NCBI GenBank assembly: GCA_937897625.1
Contig: CALCNZ010000153.1
Location: 1-5,374 of the forward strand
Origin: an uncultured Flavobacteriales bacterium
GTDB taxonomy: Bacteria; Bacteroidota; Bacteroidia; Flavobacteriales_D; Sanyastnellaceae
Length of the DNA: 5,374 bases
Reading direction: 5' to 3'
The notes beneath the pieces were generated by a model, which was not told the origin of the DNA, searched no databases, and saw only the letters and a program-made list of their open reading frames with translations. Shown here piece by piece: positions 1-5,374 of the stretch. Position 1 is the first letter of the stretch. Each line of letters starts with the position of its first letter. The position numbers and the translations under genes were made by a program.

Positions 1-287
1 GAAAGATAAATTCCTTCTGGAGCATTGTACTTGCCCATGTAATAACGGAACTCGGGAGTAATGGCCGCTCGGGTAATGTAGCTACTTGCAAAACCATCGC
101 TCTGATCTTGGTACAAAGCACCAATAACAAAGCTTGATCTCTCTTTCGTTTGATGCTCGAAAGATACATTTGCGGTTCGCATAATTGGAGAAGAAATATC
201 CAACTTTAGGATGTTCTTGTTTTGTGCTGAAACCACGCTTGTGGTCAATATCAACACGATTACGAATAACTTGCTTATAAACTGCAT
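1..287 (-). CDS. Secreted DUF3575-like envelope protein, 5' part only
   Basis: The reading frame starts at the ATG ending at 287 and stays open to the left edge (95 full codons), so the 3' part is missing. Residues 1-22 look like a signal peptide: a Lys at 6, a hydrophobic run LFVIVLILTT, then VVSAQ. The mature start (NKNILKLDISSPIMRTANVS), the FEHQ segment near residue 43 and the ITPEFRYYMGKYNAPEGIYL segment near residues 75-94 resemble the start of DUF3575 proteins of Bacteroidota, which look like small outer-membrane beta-barrels of unknown role. That link is recognition from memory, not a search. The upstream leader is A-rich without a Shine-Dalgarno, as usual in this phylum. No other ATG lies in frame just upstream. 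The gene is divergent from the small membrane protein at 349-576. I am confident that it is a real secreted protein but only moderately sure of the family. Confidence 0.75.
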   Translation of the reverse strand, partial: MQFISKLFVIVLILTTSVVSAQNKNILKLDISSPIMRTANVSFEHQTKERSSFVIGALYQDQSDGFASSYITRAAITPEFRYYMGKYNAPEGIYL

Positions 288-308
288 ATATTTTTCTTTT
301 TGTATGAA

Positions 309-316
309 TAAATTTA
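309..316. promoter_or_regulatory. Palindromic -7-like box between divergent genes
   Basis: TAAATTTA matches 7 of 8 bases of the Bacteroidota -7 consensus TAnnTTTG and is its own reverse complement, so it could serve either gene of the divergent pair. On the minus strand a TTTC lies 18 bases upstream, one base off the TTTG expected at -33. On the plus strand I see no -33 element at the right distance. This is a weak call based on pattern only. Confidence 0.25.
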
Positions 317-348
317 GTGCAATTTCGCTAAGTCGAAACGAAAAAACA

Positions 349-576
349 ATGACAAAAAAATTTAACATCATTTATCTCAGTTTAGCTCCCATATTATTCG
401 GGTTAAGCTGGTTTATTTCTCATGAATTGTTCAATCATTTCATGAAGAATAAAGGAACGATTGATAATCCTGCGAAAGACAATTCTTTCGTCTTCGCTTG
501 TGGATTTTCTTTCCTTTACCTGTTGGTGTTTTTTATCATTCGTGACCTCTACCCGAAAAAAAATAACAAGTCGTAA
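349..576 (+). CDS. Small two-helix membrane protein of unknown function
   Basis: A 75-residue protein. I place the start at the ATG at 349 (MTKKFNIIYL...), not at the upstream in-frame ATG at 211, because the longer form would run through the signal-peptide end of the divergent gene and add residues with no pattern. Two hydrophobic segments, about residues 5-25 and 45-66, suggest two transmembrane helices joined by a short polar loop (KNKGTIDNPAKDN), with a basic C-terminal tail (RDLYPKKNNKS). By the positive-inside rule both ends would be cytoplasmic. I do not recognise the family; the size and layout recall small Bacteroidota inner-membrane proteins such as DUF6095, but I cannot show homology. 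It lies 57 bases before recA with no terminator between, so co-transcription is possible. It is probably real, since the hydrophobic pattern fits this frame and the antisense frame (403-609) looks like a shadow. Confidence 0.6.
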   Translation: MTKKFNIIYLSLAPILFGLSWFISHELFNHFMKNKGTIDNPAKDNSFVFACGFSFLYLLVFFIIRDLYPKKNNKS

Positions 577-597
577 ATACATTACAAGATCACACAA

Positions 598-605
598 CAA
601 ATTTG
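598..605 (+). promoter_or_regulatory. Candidate -7 element of recA inside a 10-base palindrome
   Basis: CAAATTTG matches 7 of 8 bases of TAnnTTTG and would place a transcript start near 612, about 22 bases before the recA ATG. It lies inside the perfect palindrome ACAAATTTGT (597-606). No TTG is found 17-23 bases upstream; the nearest trace is TCG at 24 bases. The call is weak. recA may also be read from a promoter ahead of the small membrane-protein gene. Confidence 0.25.
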
Positions 606-633
606 TCAAACAATTAAACTTTAAAGAAAAATC

Positions 634-1638
634 ATGACTGAAATAAACAAAGAAAAATTAAAGGCCCTTCAATTGACCATGGATAAGTTGGAAAAGACTT
701 ACGGAAAGGGCGCTGTAATGAAATTAGGTGATACCGCTGTTGAAGCGATGGAGTTCATTCCAAGTGGATCATTAGGATTAGACCTTGCCTTAGGCATAGG
801 CGGATTTCCGAAAGGAAGAATCGTAGAGATCTACGGTCCGGAATCTTCGGGTAAAACAACCTTAGCTATTCACGCGATTGCAGAGTGTCAGAAGATGGGC
901 GGTATAGCTGCGATCATCGATGCCGAGCATGCGTTCGATAAGTTCTATGCTGAAGCATTGGGTGTGGATACCGAAAATCTTTTAATCTCTCAGCCCGATA
1001 ACGGTGAGCAAGGTTTAGAGATTGCGGATAACTTGATTCGTTCAGGAGCTATTGACTTGATCGTTATTGACTCTGTGGCTGCCTTAACTCCACGTTCAGA
1101 GATTGAAGGAGAGATGGGCGATTCAAACGTGGGTGTTCAAGCACGTTTAATGTCGAAGGCATTGCGTAAGCTTACAGGTACCATTAGCAAGACGGGATGT
1201 TGCTGCATCTTTATTAACCAATTGCGTGAAAAGATTGGTGTCATGTTCGGTAACCCAGAAACAACTACTGGTGGAAATGCCCTGAAGTTTTATGCTTCTA
1301 TTCGTATCGATATTCGTCGCTCTACTCAGTTGAAAGACGGAGAGAATGTAATTGGAAATCACACGAAGGTGAAGGTGGTAAAAAACAAAGTTGCACCTCC
1401 ATTTAGAACGGCAGAGTTCGACATTATCTACGGTCAAGGAATTAGCCGTGTGGGCGAGTTAATTGACATGGGTGTTGATTTGGCTGTTGTGAAAAAAGCA
1501 GGTTCTTGGTTCTCTTACGGTGAAACTAAATTGGGACAAGGACGCGATGCGGTGAAACAATTGCTAGACGACAATCCAGAATTAATGGAAGAAATCGAAG
1601 GCAAAGTGAAAGCAGCACTTGCAGCGAAGACGGCATAA
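634..1638 (+). CDS. recA: Recombinase RecA
   Basis: RecA forms ATP-dependent filaments on single-stranded DNA, drives homologous pairing and strand exchange, and acts in recombinational repair in the cytoplasm. The 334-residue protein is complete. The N-terminal polymerisation helix covers about residues 3-24. The Walker A motif GPESSGKT is at 68-75 and the catalytic Glu is E98 in IDAEHAFD. Walker B, LIVIDSVAAL, is at 142-151 with D146. Loop L1 lies around EIEGEMGDSNVG (156-167). The L2 region (FINQLREKIGVMFGNPETTT and following) spans about 193-215, and the C-terminal domain contains WFSYGETKLGQGRDAVKQ (292-309). The GCCCIFINQ stretch before L2 is of the Bacteroidota type. The protein ends in KAALAAKTA and lacks the long acidic tail of Escherichia coli RecA (about 352 residues). 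The start at 634 matches the family N-terminus. The gene is followed directly by a strong terminator. Confidence 0.98.
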   Translation: MTEINKEKLKALQLTMDKLEKTYGKGAVMKLGDTAVEAMEFIPSGSLGLDLALGIGGFPKGRIVEIYGPESSGKTTLAIHAIAECQKMGGIAAIIDAEHAFDKFYAEALGVDTENLLISQPDNGEQGLEIADNLIRSGAIDLIVIDSVAALTPRSEIEGEMGDSNVGVQARLMSKALRKLTGTISKTGCCCIFINQLREKIGVMFGNPETTTGGNALKFYASIRIDIRRSTQLKDGENVIGNHTKVKVVKNKVAPPFRTAEFDIIYGQGISRVGELIDMGVDLAVVKKAGSWFSYGETKLGQGRDAVKQLLDDNPELMEEIEGKVKAALAAKTA

Positions 1639-1658
1639 GCCAACAAGTTTTGTAAAAT

Positions 1659-1688
1659 AAAAAAGGCGGTGAATTTCACCGCCTTTTT
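1659..1688. terminator. Bidirectional intrinsic terminator between convergent genes
   Basis: A run of six A (1659-1664) is followed by GGCGGTG (1665-1671), a five-base loop AATTT, CACCGCC (1677-1683) and five T (1684-1688). The stem has seven pairs, mostly G-C, and the flanking A and T runs supply a U tract for transcripts from either side. It lies 20 bases after the recA stop and 16 bases after the stop of the convergent T9SS-sorted gene, so it can end both transcripts. Confidence 0.9.
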
Positions 1689-1704
1689 AATGGAATCTAT
1701 TTTC

Positions 1705-2592
1705 TTATTGCTTAACCAATGTTTTGCAAATACTCATGTTTGAATTTGAAATTCGAACAATATATTTTCCAGCCTCAAGATTGGAAGTGTTCAACTGGTA
1801 TAAACGGTTTCTTACAGAGAGATGTGTTTCAACCACACGTCCTGTGATATCAATTACTTCAACTTTAACTCCTAGTGCAAGCTGTTCGTCTATAGCTGAT
1901 AAATCTAACAAGGTCTGACTGCTTGCAGGGTTAGGGAATAGGTTAATCGCTTTTTCAGTCAATTGAATGTTATTCACTCCGATGCTGGTAGCACTGAATG
2001 CGAAATTATCTACGCTTACTGCAGCGCCATCGCCACCTATAGACACAACACCAATGGTTAATGAATCAGGAGCATCTGCTGTTAAATAGGTAATCGGATT
2101 CGAAAAGCTTGTCCAGCTTGTTACCGAGGTTAGGAAATTCACAACCACCGCTTCACCCACAACGATTTGAGTATTGTTTACAGCGTCCCATTTTGTAAGC
2201 TGACAAAGGATAAGCATAGAGTCTGTGCTAGCTACCATTTCGTGTTTAAACTCGCCCGAGAAGAAAGCTGGTGTTTGTGTAAAAGGAATTCCAATACTTC
2301 CTGTACCTGCAACGGCATCTGCATTTCCTAGAAGTGCTATTCCAGGTAGATTGCCACCTGTGATTGGGCTGTTGCGAGAAACCGCTTTTAAGTAGTAGTT
2401 CCCACTTGGAGCTGGAGATTCTTGCGTAACAGGTGCAGGAACAATTCCCATTAGAGCTGCTACGTTGTTGTAGGTAGCCCACGAGTCAGGAGAACCGCCG
2501 GTCCAGTTTTCAAAGTCGCCATTCGGAATTACTTGCGCATTTATGCTTAGTGCAAAGCATAGAACCGCTAAGAAGGATAGATGTTTTTTCAT
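1705..2592 (-). CDS. Secreted PCMD-like protein with T9SS C-terminal sorting domain
   Basis: A complete 295-residue protein. Residues 1-20 form a signal peptide (basic MKKH, hydrophobic core, ending SINAQ). Residues 21-205 begin with NGDFENWTGGSPDSWATYN and contain GIPFTQTPAFFSGEFKH (101-117), PITYLTADAPDSLTIGVVS (166-184) and AVSVDNFAF (191-199). This pattern resembles the PCMD (putative carbohydrate metabolism) and similar beta-sandwich domains of Bacteroidota, which are thought to bind glycans; the assignment is by eye. Residues 215-295 are a type A T9SS sorting domain: INLFPNPASS, VKVEVIDITGRVV, NLEAGKYIVRI and the final KTLVKQ. The protein should cross the inner membrane by Sec and then be exported by T9SS to the surface or outside. 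It starts 22 bases after the stop of the M42 peptidase gene on the same strand, so the two may be co-transcribed. The substrate is unknown. Confidence 0.9.
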   Translation of the reverse strand: MKKHLSFLAVLCFALSINAQVIPNGDFENWTGGSPDSWATYNNVAALMGIVPAPVTQESPAPSGNYYLKAVSRNSPITGGNLPGIALLGNADAVAGTGSIGIPFTQTPAFFSGEFKHEMVASTDSMLILCQLTKWDAVNNTQIVVGEAVVVNFLTSVTSWTSFSNPITYLTADAPDSLTIGVVSIGGDGAAVSVDNFAFSATSIGVNNIQLTEKAINLFPNPASSQTLLDLSAIDEQLALGVKVEVIDITGRVVETHLSVRNRLYQLNTSNLEAGKYIVRISNSNMSICKTLVKQ

Positions 2593-2603
2593 GTTGTTTA
2601 TTG

Positions 2604-2633
2604 ATAATTTATTTTTATTTAATGTATCTCCAA
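2604..2633 (-). promoter_or_regulatory. Possible promoter of the T9SS-sorted gene
   Basis: On the minus strand TTG (2633-2631) is followed after 19 bases by TAAATTAT (2611-2604), which matches 6 of 8 bases of TAnnTTTG. The spacing fits the Bacteroidota -33/-7 arrangement, and transcription would start only a few bases before the ATG. The TTG lies within the 3' end of the peptidase gene. In such AT-rich sequence this may be chance. Confidence 0.2.
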
Positions 2634-3730
2634 TCTTGATTGTTCTTAATGCCTTTCAAAGAATGATAGATCAATTTAATGACTGCTTCAACGTCGTCTT
2701 TGGCCACCATCTCAACTGTCGTGTGCATGTAGCGCAACGGCAATGAAATGAGTGCGCTTGCCACCCCTGCGTTACTGTATGCGAAGGCATCGGTGTCTGT
2801 TCCAGTGGCACGGTATACAGCGGCACGTTGAATGTCGATTTTATTCTTGTCGGCAGTATTGATAATGTGCTTCAATAAGTTGTTCTGCACAGCAGGACCG
2901 TAGCTAACCACTGGACCTTTTCCACATGCTAAATCACCGCTCATGATTTTACTCATCATTGGGGTTTGCGTGTCGTGACACACATCTGTCACAATCGCAA
3001 CATCGGGATTAATGCGATGCGCAATCATTTCAGCACCGCGCAAACCAATTTCTTCTTGAACCGAATTCGTGAAGTACACACCGAATGGAAGTTTGTCTTT
3101 GTTCTCTTTCAGCATGCGTGCCACTTCGGCAATCATGAATCCTCCTATGCGGTTGTCGAGCGCGCGACCTAAGTAGTAGCGATCGTTCAACACCATGAAC
3201 TCGTCTTCGAAGGTGGCTACGCATCCCACGTGAATACCCATGGCTTCTACTTCGTCTTTCGTTCTAGCGCCCACGTCTAAGAAAATATTTTTCATGGAAG
3301 GGGTTTCCTCTTTCTCTTGACGAACGTGAATGGCCGGCCAACCGAACACACCTTTCACCAGACCTTTTGCAGTTTGAATGTTTACGCGCATAGAAGGCGC
3401 AATCATGTGATCGCTTCCGCCGTTGCGGCGCAAATAGATAAATCCGTCTGGAGTAATGTAATGCACGAACCACGCGATTTCATCGGCGTGTGCTTCCACC
3501 ACAACTTTGTAAGGAGCATCAGGGTTAATCACACCAACCACGGTTCCGTAGGTGTCTACGATGTGAGTGTCTATGTATGGACGAATGTAATCGAGCCAAA
3601 GTTGTTGGCCCGGAGTTTCAAAGCCGGTAGGGGCAATGTTGTTAATGTATTTTTCAAGGAACTCGTGACTTTTTTCATTCAAGATGCTCTTCGATTTTTT
3701 TGTAGCAGGTGCTTTTGTTTTCTTTGCCAT
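2615..3730 (-). CDS. M42 family metallopeptidase (aminopeptidase)
   Basis: M42 enzymes are cytoplasmic two-metal (Zn or Co) aminopeptidases, often forming tetrahedral dodecamers, that trim N-terminal residues from peptides. The start at 3730 gives 371 residues; the upstream in-frame ATG at 3772 would add 14 residues and reach into the divergent mnmD gene. After a Lys-rich start (MAKKTKAPATKKSKS) comes the family segment ASPTGFE-like IAPTGFETPGQQLW (32-45). Expected metal and catalytic residues are present: H81 and D83 in EAHADEIAW, D192 in GRALDNRIGG, E226 and E227 in SVQEEIGLRGA, D249 in IVTDVCHD, and H336 in LRYMHTTVEMV. The domain inserted between about 95 and 180 contains GGSDHMIAPS and GVFGWPAIH. 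Nothing is missing, so it should be active. Substrate preference (glutamyl, general or other) cannot be told. Names such as glutamyl aminopeptidase or endoglucanase M for relatives are historical. Confidence 0.95.
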   Translation of the reverse strand: MAKKTKAPATKKSKSILNEKSHEFLEKYINNIAPTGFETPGQQLWLDYIRPYIDTHIVDTYGTVVGVINPDAPYKVVVEAHADEIAWFVHYITPDGFIYLRRNGGSDHMIAPSMRVNIQTAKGLVKGVFGWPAIHVRQEKEETPSMKNIFLDVGARTKDEVEAMGIHVGCVATFEDEFMVLNDRYYLGRALDNRIGGFMIAEVARMLKENKDKLPFGVYFTNSVQEEIGLRGAEMIAHRINPDVAIVTDVCHDTQTPMMSKIMSGDLACGKGPVVSYGPAVQNNLLKHIINTADKNKIDIQRAAVYRATGTDTDAFAYSNAGVASALISLPLRYMHTTVEMVAKDDVEAVIKLIYHSLKGIKNNQDWRYIK

Positions 3731-3742
3731 AACAAATTTTTG
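3714..3742 (+). promoter_or_regulatory. Candidate mnmD promoter inside the M42 gene start
   Basis: TTTG (3714-3717), a 17-base spacer and AATTTTTG (3735-3742, 7 of 8 matches to TAnnTTTG) form a plausible Bacteroidota promoter. Transcription would begin near 3749, about 22 bases before the mnmD ATG. The -33 part lies inside the first codons of the divergent peptidase gene. Confidence 0.35.
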
Positions 3743-3747
3743 TAAGT

Positions 3748-3755
3748 CAAAAATA
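3748..3755 (-). promoter_or_regulatory. Candidate -7 element of the M42 peptidase gene
   Basis: The minus strand reads TATTTTTG, a full match to TAnnTTTG, placed so that a transcript would begin about 12 bases before the peptidase ATG. No TTG is found 17-23 bases upstream; the nearest one (3785-3783) is 27 bases away. The -7 call rests on this match and its position only. Confidence 0.35.
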
Positions 3756-3770
3756 GAACCAAAAAAACTC

Positions 3771-4466
3771 ATGGGTGTTTATCAAGAAAATAGTTTGAAC
3801 AATACTGCGGTGAACAAATCGCGTAACCGTGAGTTGGTGAAAACAGCAGACGGATCCTTTACGTTGTTCATTCCGGAAGTGGAAGAAACGTATCACAGCA
3901 CGCACGGGGCAGTTCAAGAATCTTTGCACGTCTTTATTGAATTCGGATTGAAGGCGTGCGACAAAGAGGAGATTCGGATTTTGGAAGTGGGATTGGGAAC
4001 GGGATTGAACGCCGCGTTAACCCTTCAACATGCAACAAAAAAGATTCACTACTGTGCCTTGGAACCTTATCCGTTATCTGAAGAAATTTTGAATGACTTA
4101 GCTGCGAGTCGATCCGATCAATTCGAAATGAAATTTCATGAATCGAAAGCAGAAGAAGTGATTTCACTCCGAGAAAATTTTTCATTTGTTCGAATGGAAG
4201 TAGCATTGGAAGAATTTCAAACCGAAGAGAAATTCGATGTCATTTATTACGATGCCTTTGGTCCGCGTGTAGAGCCTGGCTTGTGGACGTCCGCGCGCAT
4301 GCAGCAATGTTTCGACTTGTTGAATGAAGGCGGCATCTTCGTCACGTATTGCGCGAAAGGCGAAGTCCGACGCAATCTTCAAGCGGCGGGTTTTGTGATT
4401 GAGCGGTTGCCTGGGCCACCAGGGAAAAGGGAAATGTTGAGAGGTTGGAAGGGAGTAGAAATGTAA
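3771..4466 (+). CDS. mnmD: tRNA (mnm5s2U34) methyltransferase MnmD, stand-alone
   Basis: The family uses S-adenosylmethionine to methylate 5-aminomethyl-2-thiouridine at wobble position 34 of certain tRNAs, the last step of mnm5s2U synthesis, in the cytoplasm. The 231-residue protein corresponds to the methyltransferase half of E. coli MnmC; the FAD oxidase half is absent. After a variable 19-residue start come RELVKTADGSFTLFIPE (20-36) and ETYHSTHGAVQESLHVFIE (39-57). The SAM-binding motif LEVGLGTGLNA is at 71-81, with acidic E98 in ALEPYPLSEE. YYDAFGPRVEPGLWT (159-173) corresponds to the DGFAP..NP..W motif of MnmC. GGIFVTYCAKGEVRRNLQ (187-204) and RLPGPPGKREMLRG (212-225) complete the family signature. 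I chose the ATG at 3771 because the longer in-frame form from 3684 overlaps the divergent peptidase gene and adds non-family residues. The gene is divergent from the peptidase across 40 bases. Confidence 0.93.
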   Translation: MGVYQENSLNNTAVNKSRNRELVKTADGSFTLFIPEVEETYHSTHGAVQESLHVFIEFGLKACDKEEIRILEVGLGTGLNAALTLQHATKKIHYCALEPYPLSEEILNDLAASRSDQFEMKFHESKAEEVISLRENFSFVRMEVALEEFQTEEKFDVIYYDAFGPRVEPGLWTSARMQQCFDLLNEGGIFVTYCAKGEVRRNLQAAGFVIERLPGPPGKREMLRGWKGVEM

Positions 4467-4502
4467 TTTTCGCCAAAAGGCGTATAGGAACGGTTGAATA
4501 AA

Positions 4503-4534
4503 CATATTAAATTTGATTAAAATCAAATAATATG
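4503..4534. repeat. AT-rich inverted repeat covering the start codon
   Basis: ATTTGATT (4511-4518) and AATCAAAT (4521-4528) are perfect inverted repeats separated by AA. The symmetry continues outward after a two-base bulge (A4509, A4510): CATATT (4503-4508) pairs with AATATG (4529-4534), whose last three bases are the ATG of the next gene. In all, 14 pairs are possible in DNA. In RNA, a four-base loop would leave 13. It could be a protein-binding dyad or, in a read-through transcript, a hairpin that hides the start. Chance is possible in such AT-rich DNA. Confidence 0.5.
4508..4515 (+). promoter_or_regulatory. Candidate -7 element of the repeat-protein gene
   Basis: TAAATTTG matches TAnnTTTG in full. 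Transcription would begin near 4522, leaving a leader of only about 10 bases before the ATG at 4532. A TTG upstream (4494-4496) is only 11 bases away, shorter than the usual 17-23, so the -33 element is missing or degenerate. The box overlaps the left arm of the inverted repeat at 4503-4534. Confidence 0.4.
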
Positions 4535-5374
4535 AAGCACGTTTTTACAACTATGATTGCGGTTCTCATTGCCGCGGTGAGTTTCGGTCAATGCGATATG
4601 AGTGGGGAATTATCTGTCTTTGGTTCAACCGGAGATCAAACAGGGCACACCGTTGTTGAATCTTCTGACGGGGGTTATTTTTTCTTAGGCGTAAGTGTGA
4701 ACAACGGAACCCGAATTATGGTAGTTAAAACCGATGAAAATATGGTGAAGCTGTGGGCGAAAACCTATGGCACAGCCTATGCGGTTGAAGGTCAAGCCGT
4801 AGTAGCTACTTCAGACGGAATGGGTGGTTGTGTTTTTGCTGGATATGAAATGACCACATTTAGAAATGCGGTTTGTTCGAGGATTGATGCCGATGGCAAT
4901 GTCATTTGGTCAAAGAAATTACCTGCTACGAACAACGATACGCCAAGAGATATTTTTAGAACGAACGACGGATTGTTTGTTTTGTGCGGAACAACCAATT
5001 CATTTGGAAACGGAGCTTCGGATGCGTTCGTTCAAGTTTTTGATATCGATGGTTCTTTGTTGTGGTCGCGCACCGTGGGTAACGCTGGAAATGAGCATTT
5101 TTATTCAGGTTTTCAGAATTTGGCAGGTAACTATGTGTTTGGTGGTCATTCAGATTATAGCCTAAGTGGAAGACAATCTTGGGTGGTTGAGATGGCTCCG
5201 AATGGCGATGTGGTGAAAGACGTAATTTTTGCCGATGGATTTAATGCTTACATATCTGATATGTGTCAAGACGCACTGGGCTATTATTATCTTTCGGGAT
5301 GTCAGTTCAACAATGGAACTGCAGACTCTTGGATTGCGAAATTGGACCAAAATTATCAGAGTGTTTGGAGTAAA
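4532..5374 (+). CDS. Secreted propeller-like repeat protein, 3' end missing
   Basis: The frame is open from the ATG at 4532 to the right edge (281 codons), so the C-terminus is not visible. Residues 1-20 look like a signal peptide (basic MKH, hydrophobic IAVLIAAV, ending SFGQ). The Cys at 21 does not sit in a proper lipobox. The rest is built from about five degenerate repeats of 45-50 residues, at roughly 39-80, 87-130, 138-183, 188-232 and 241-281. Each has a DGG/DG turn, a Y/F-x-F/L-x-G strand (GGYFFLG, GGCVFAG, GLFVLCG, GNYVFGG, GYYYLSG), then an aromatic or acidic strand such as VVKTDENM, SRIDADGNV or VQVFDIDGS, and a Trp strand such as KLWAKTYG, VIWSKKL, LLWSRTVG or SVWSK. This suggests a beta-propeller-like surface protein. 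In this phylum such proteins usually end in a T9SS sorting domain, which would lie beyond the window. The function is unknown. Confidence 0.85.
   Translation, partial: MKHVFTTMIAVLIAAVSFGQCDMSGELSVFGSTGDQTGHTVVESSDGGYFFLGVSVNNGTRIMVVKTDENMVKLWAKTYGTAYAVEGQAVVATSDGMGGCVFAGYEMTTFRNAVCSRIDADGNVIWSKKLPATNNDTPRDIFRTNDGLFVLCGTTNSFGNGASDAFVQVFDIDGSLLWSRTVGNAGNEHFYSGFQNLAGNYVFGGHSDYSLSGRQSWVVEMAPNGDVVKDVIFADGFNAYISDMCQDALGYYYLSGCQFNNGTADSWIAKLDQNYQSVWSK

Noticed and set aside
211..348. N-terminal extension of the small membrane protein from the ATG at 211
   Set aside because: It would overlap the signal-peptide codons of the divergent gene; the ATG at 349 gives a clean two-helix protein of normal form.
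3317..3745. A 142-codon open frame on the plus strand antisense to the M42 gene
   Set aside because: The peptidase frame has all the catalytic motifs. The antisense protein has no recognisable pattern and follows from the codon usage of the real gene.
4471..4482. Small hairpin CGCC-AAAA-GGCG after the mnmD stop, considered as a terminator
   Set aside because: The stem is only four pairs and no T run follows it on either strand, so it is unlikely to stop transcription on its own.
4182..4526. A 114-codon open frame on the minus strand opposite mnmD
   Set aside because: It lies opposite conserved mnmD motifs and shows no family features, so it is a shadow frame.
4866..5165. A 99-codon open frame on the plus strand within the repeat-protein gene
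   Set aside because: It is out of frame with the signal-peptide-bearing repeat protein, which stays open for 281 codons with a regular repeat pattern.
1..5374. CRISPR array, insertion sequence, prophage, toxin-antitoxin or defence system
   Set aside because: I saw no spaced direct repeats, transposase, integrase or toxin-like genes. All main frames are housekeeping or envelope proteins.

Overview
The window looks like ordinary chromosomal DNA of a Bacteroidota bacterium, most likely of the Flavobacteriales. The clues are a protein with a C-terminal type IX secretion (T9SS) sorting domain, several signal peptides ending in ...AQ or ...GQ, a DUF3575-like envelope protein, a stand-alone MnmD methyltransferase, a typically Bacteroidota RecA, A-rich leaders without Shine-Dalgarno sequences, and several matches to the Bacteroidota -7 promoter element TAnnTTTG. 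The genus cannot be fixed from the sequence alone.

Layout. Positions 1-287 (minus) hold the 5' part of a secreted or outer-membrane DUF3575-like protein, cut by the left edge. It is divergent from 349-576 (plus), a small two-helix membrane protein. This is followed 57 bases later by recA (634-1638, plus). A bidirectional intrinsic terminator (1659-1688) separates recA from the convergent minus-strand pair: an M42 metallopeptidase (3730-2615), then a T9SS-sorted secreted protein (2592-1705), 22 bases apart and possibly one operon. Divergent from the peptidase, across 40 bases, is mnmD (3771-4466, plus). Last comes a repeat-rich secreted protein with a propeller-like pattern (4532 to the right edge, plus), cut by the window end. 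No stretch over 300 bases lacks a gene.

Functionally this is a mix of housekeeping (recombination and repair by RecA, tRNA wobble-uridine modification by MnmD, peptide turnover by the M42 peptidase) and Bacteroidota-type envelope or secreted proteins. The neighbours do not form a recognisable pathway. I looked for CRISPR arrays, insertion sequences, tRNA or rRNA genes, toxin-antitoxin pairs, defence modules and prophage genes and found none. I see no convincing undescribed system. The most interesting non-coding signal is an AT-rich dyad at 4503-4534 that overlaps a perfect -7 element and contains the start codon of the last gene.
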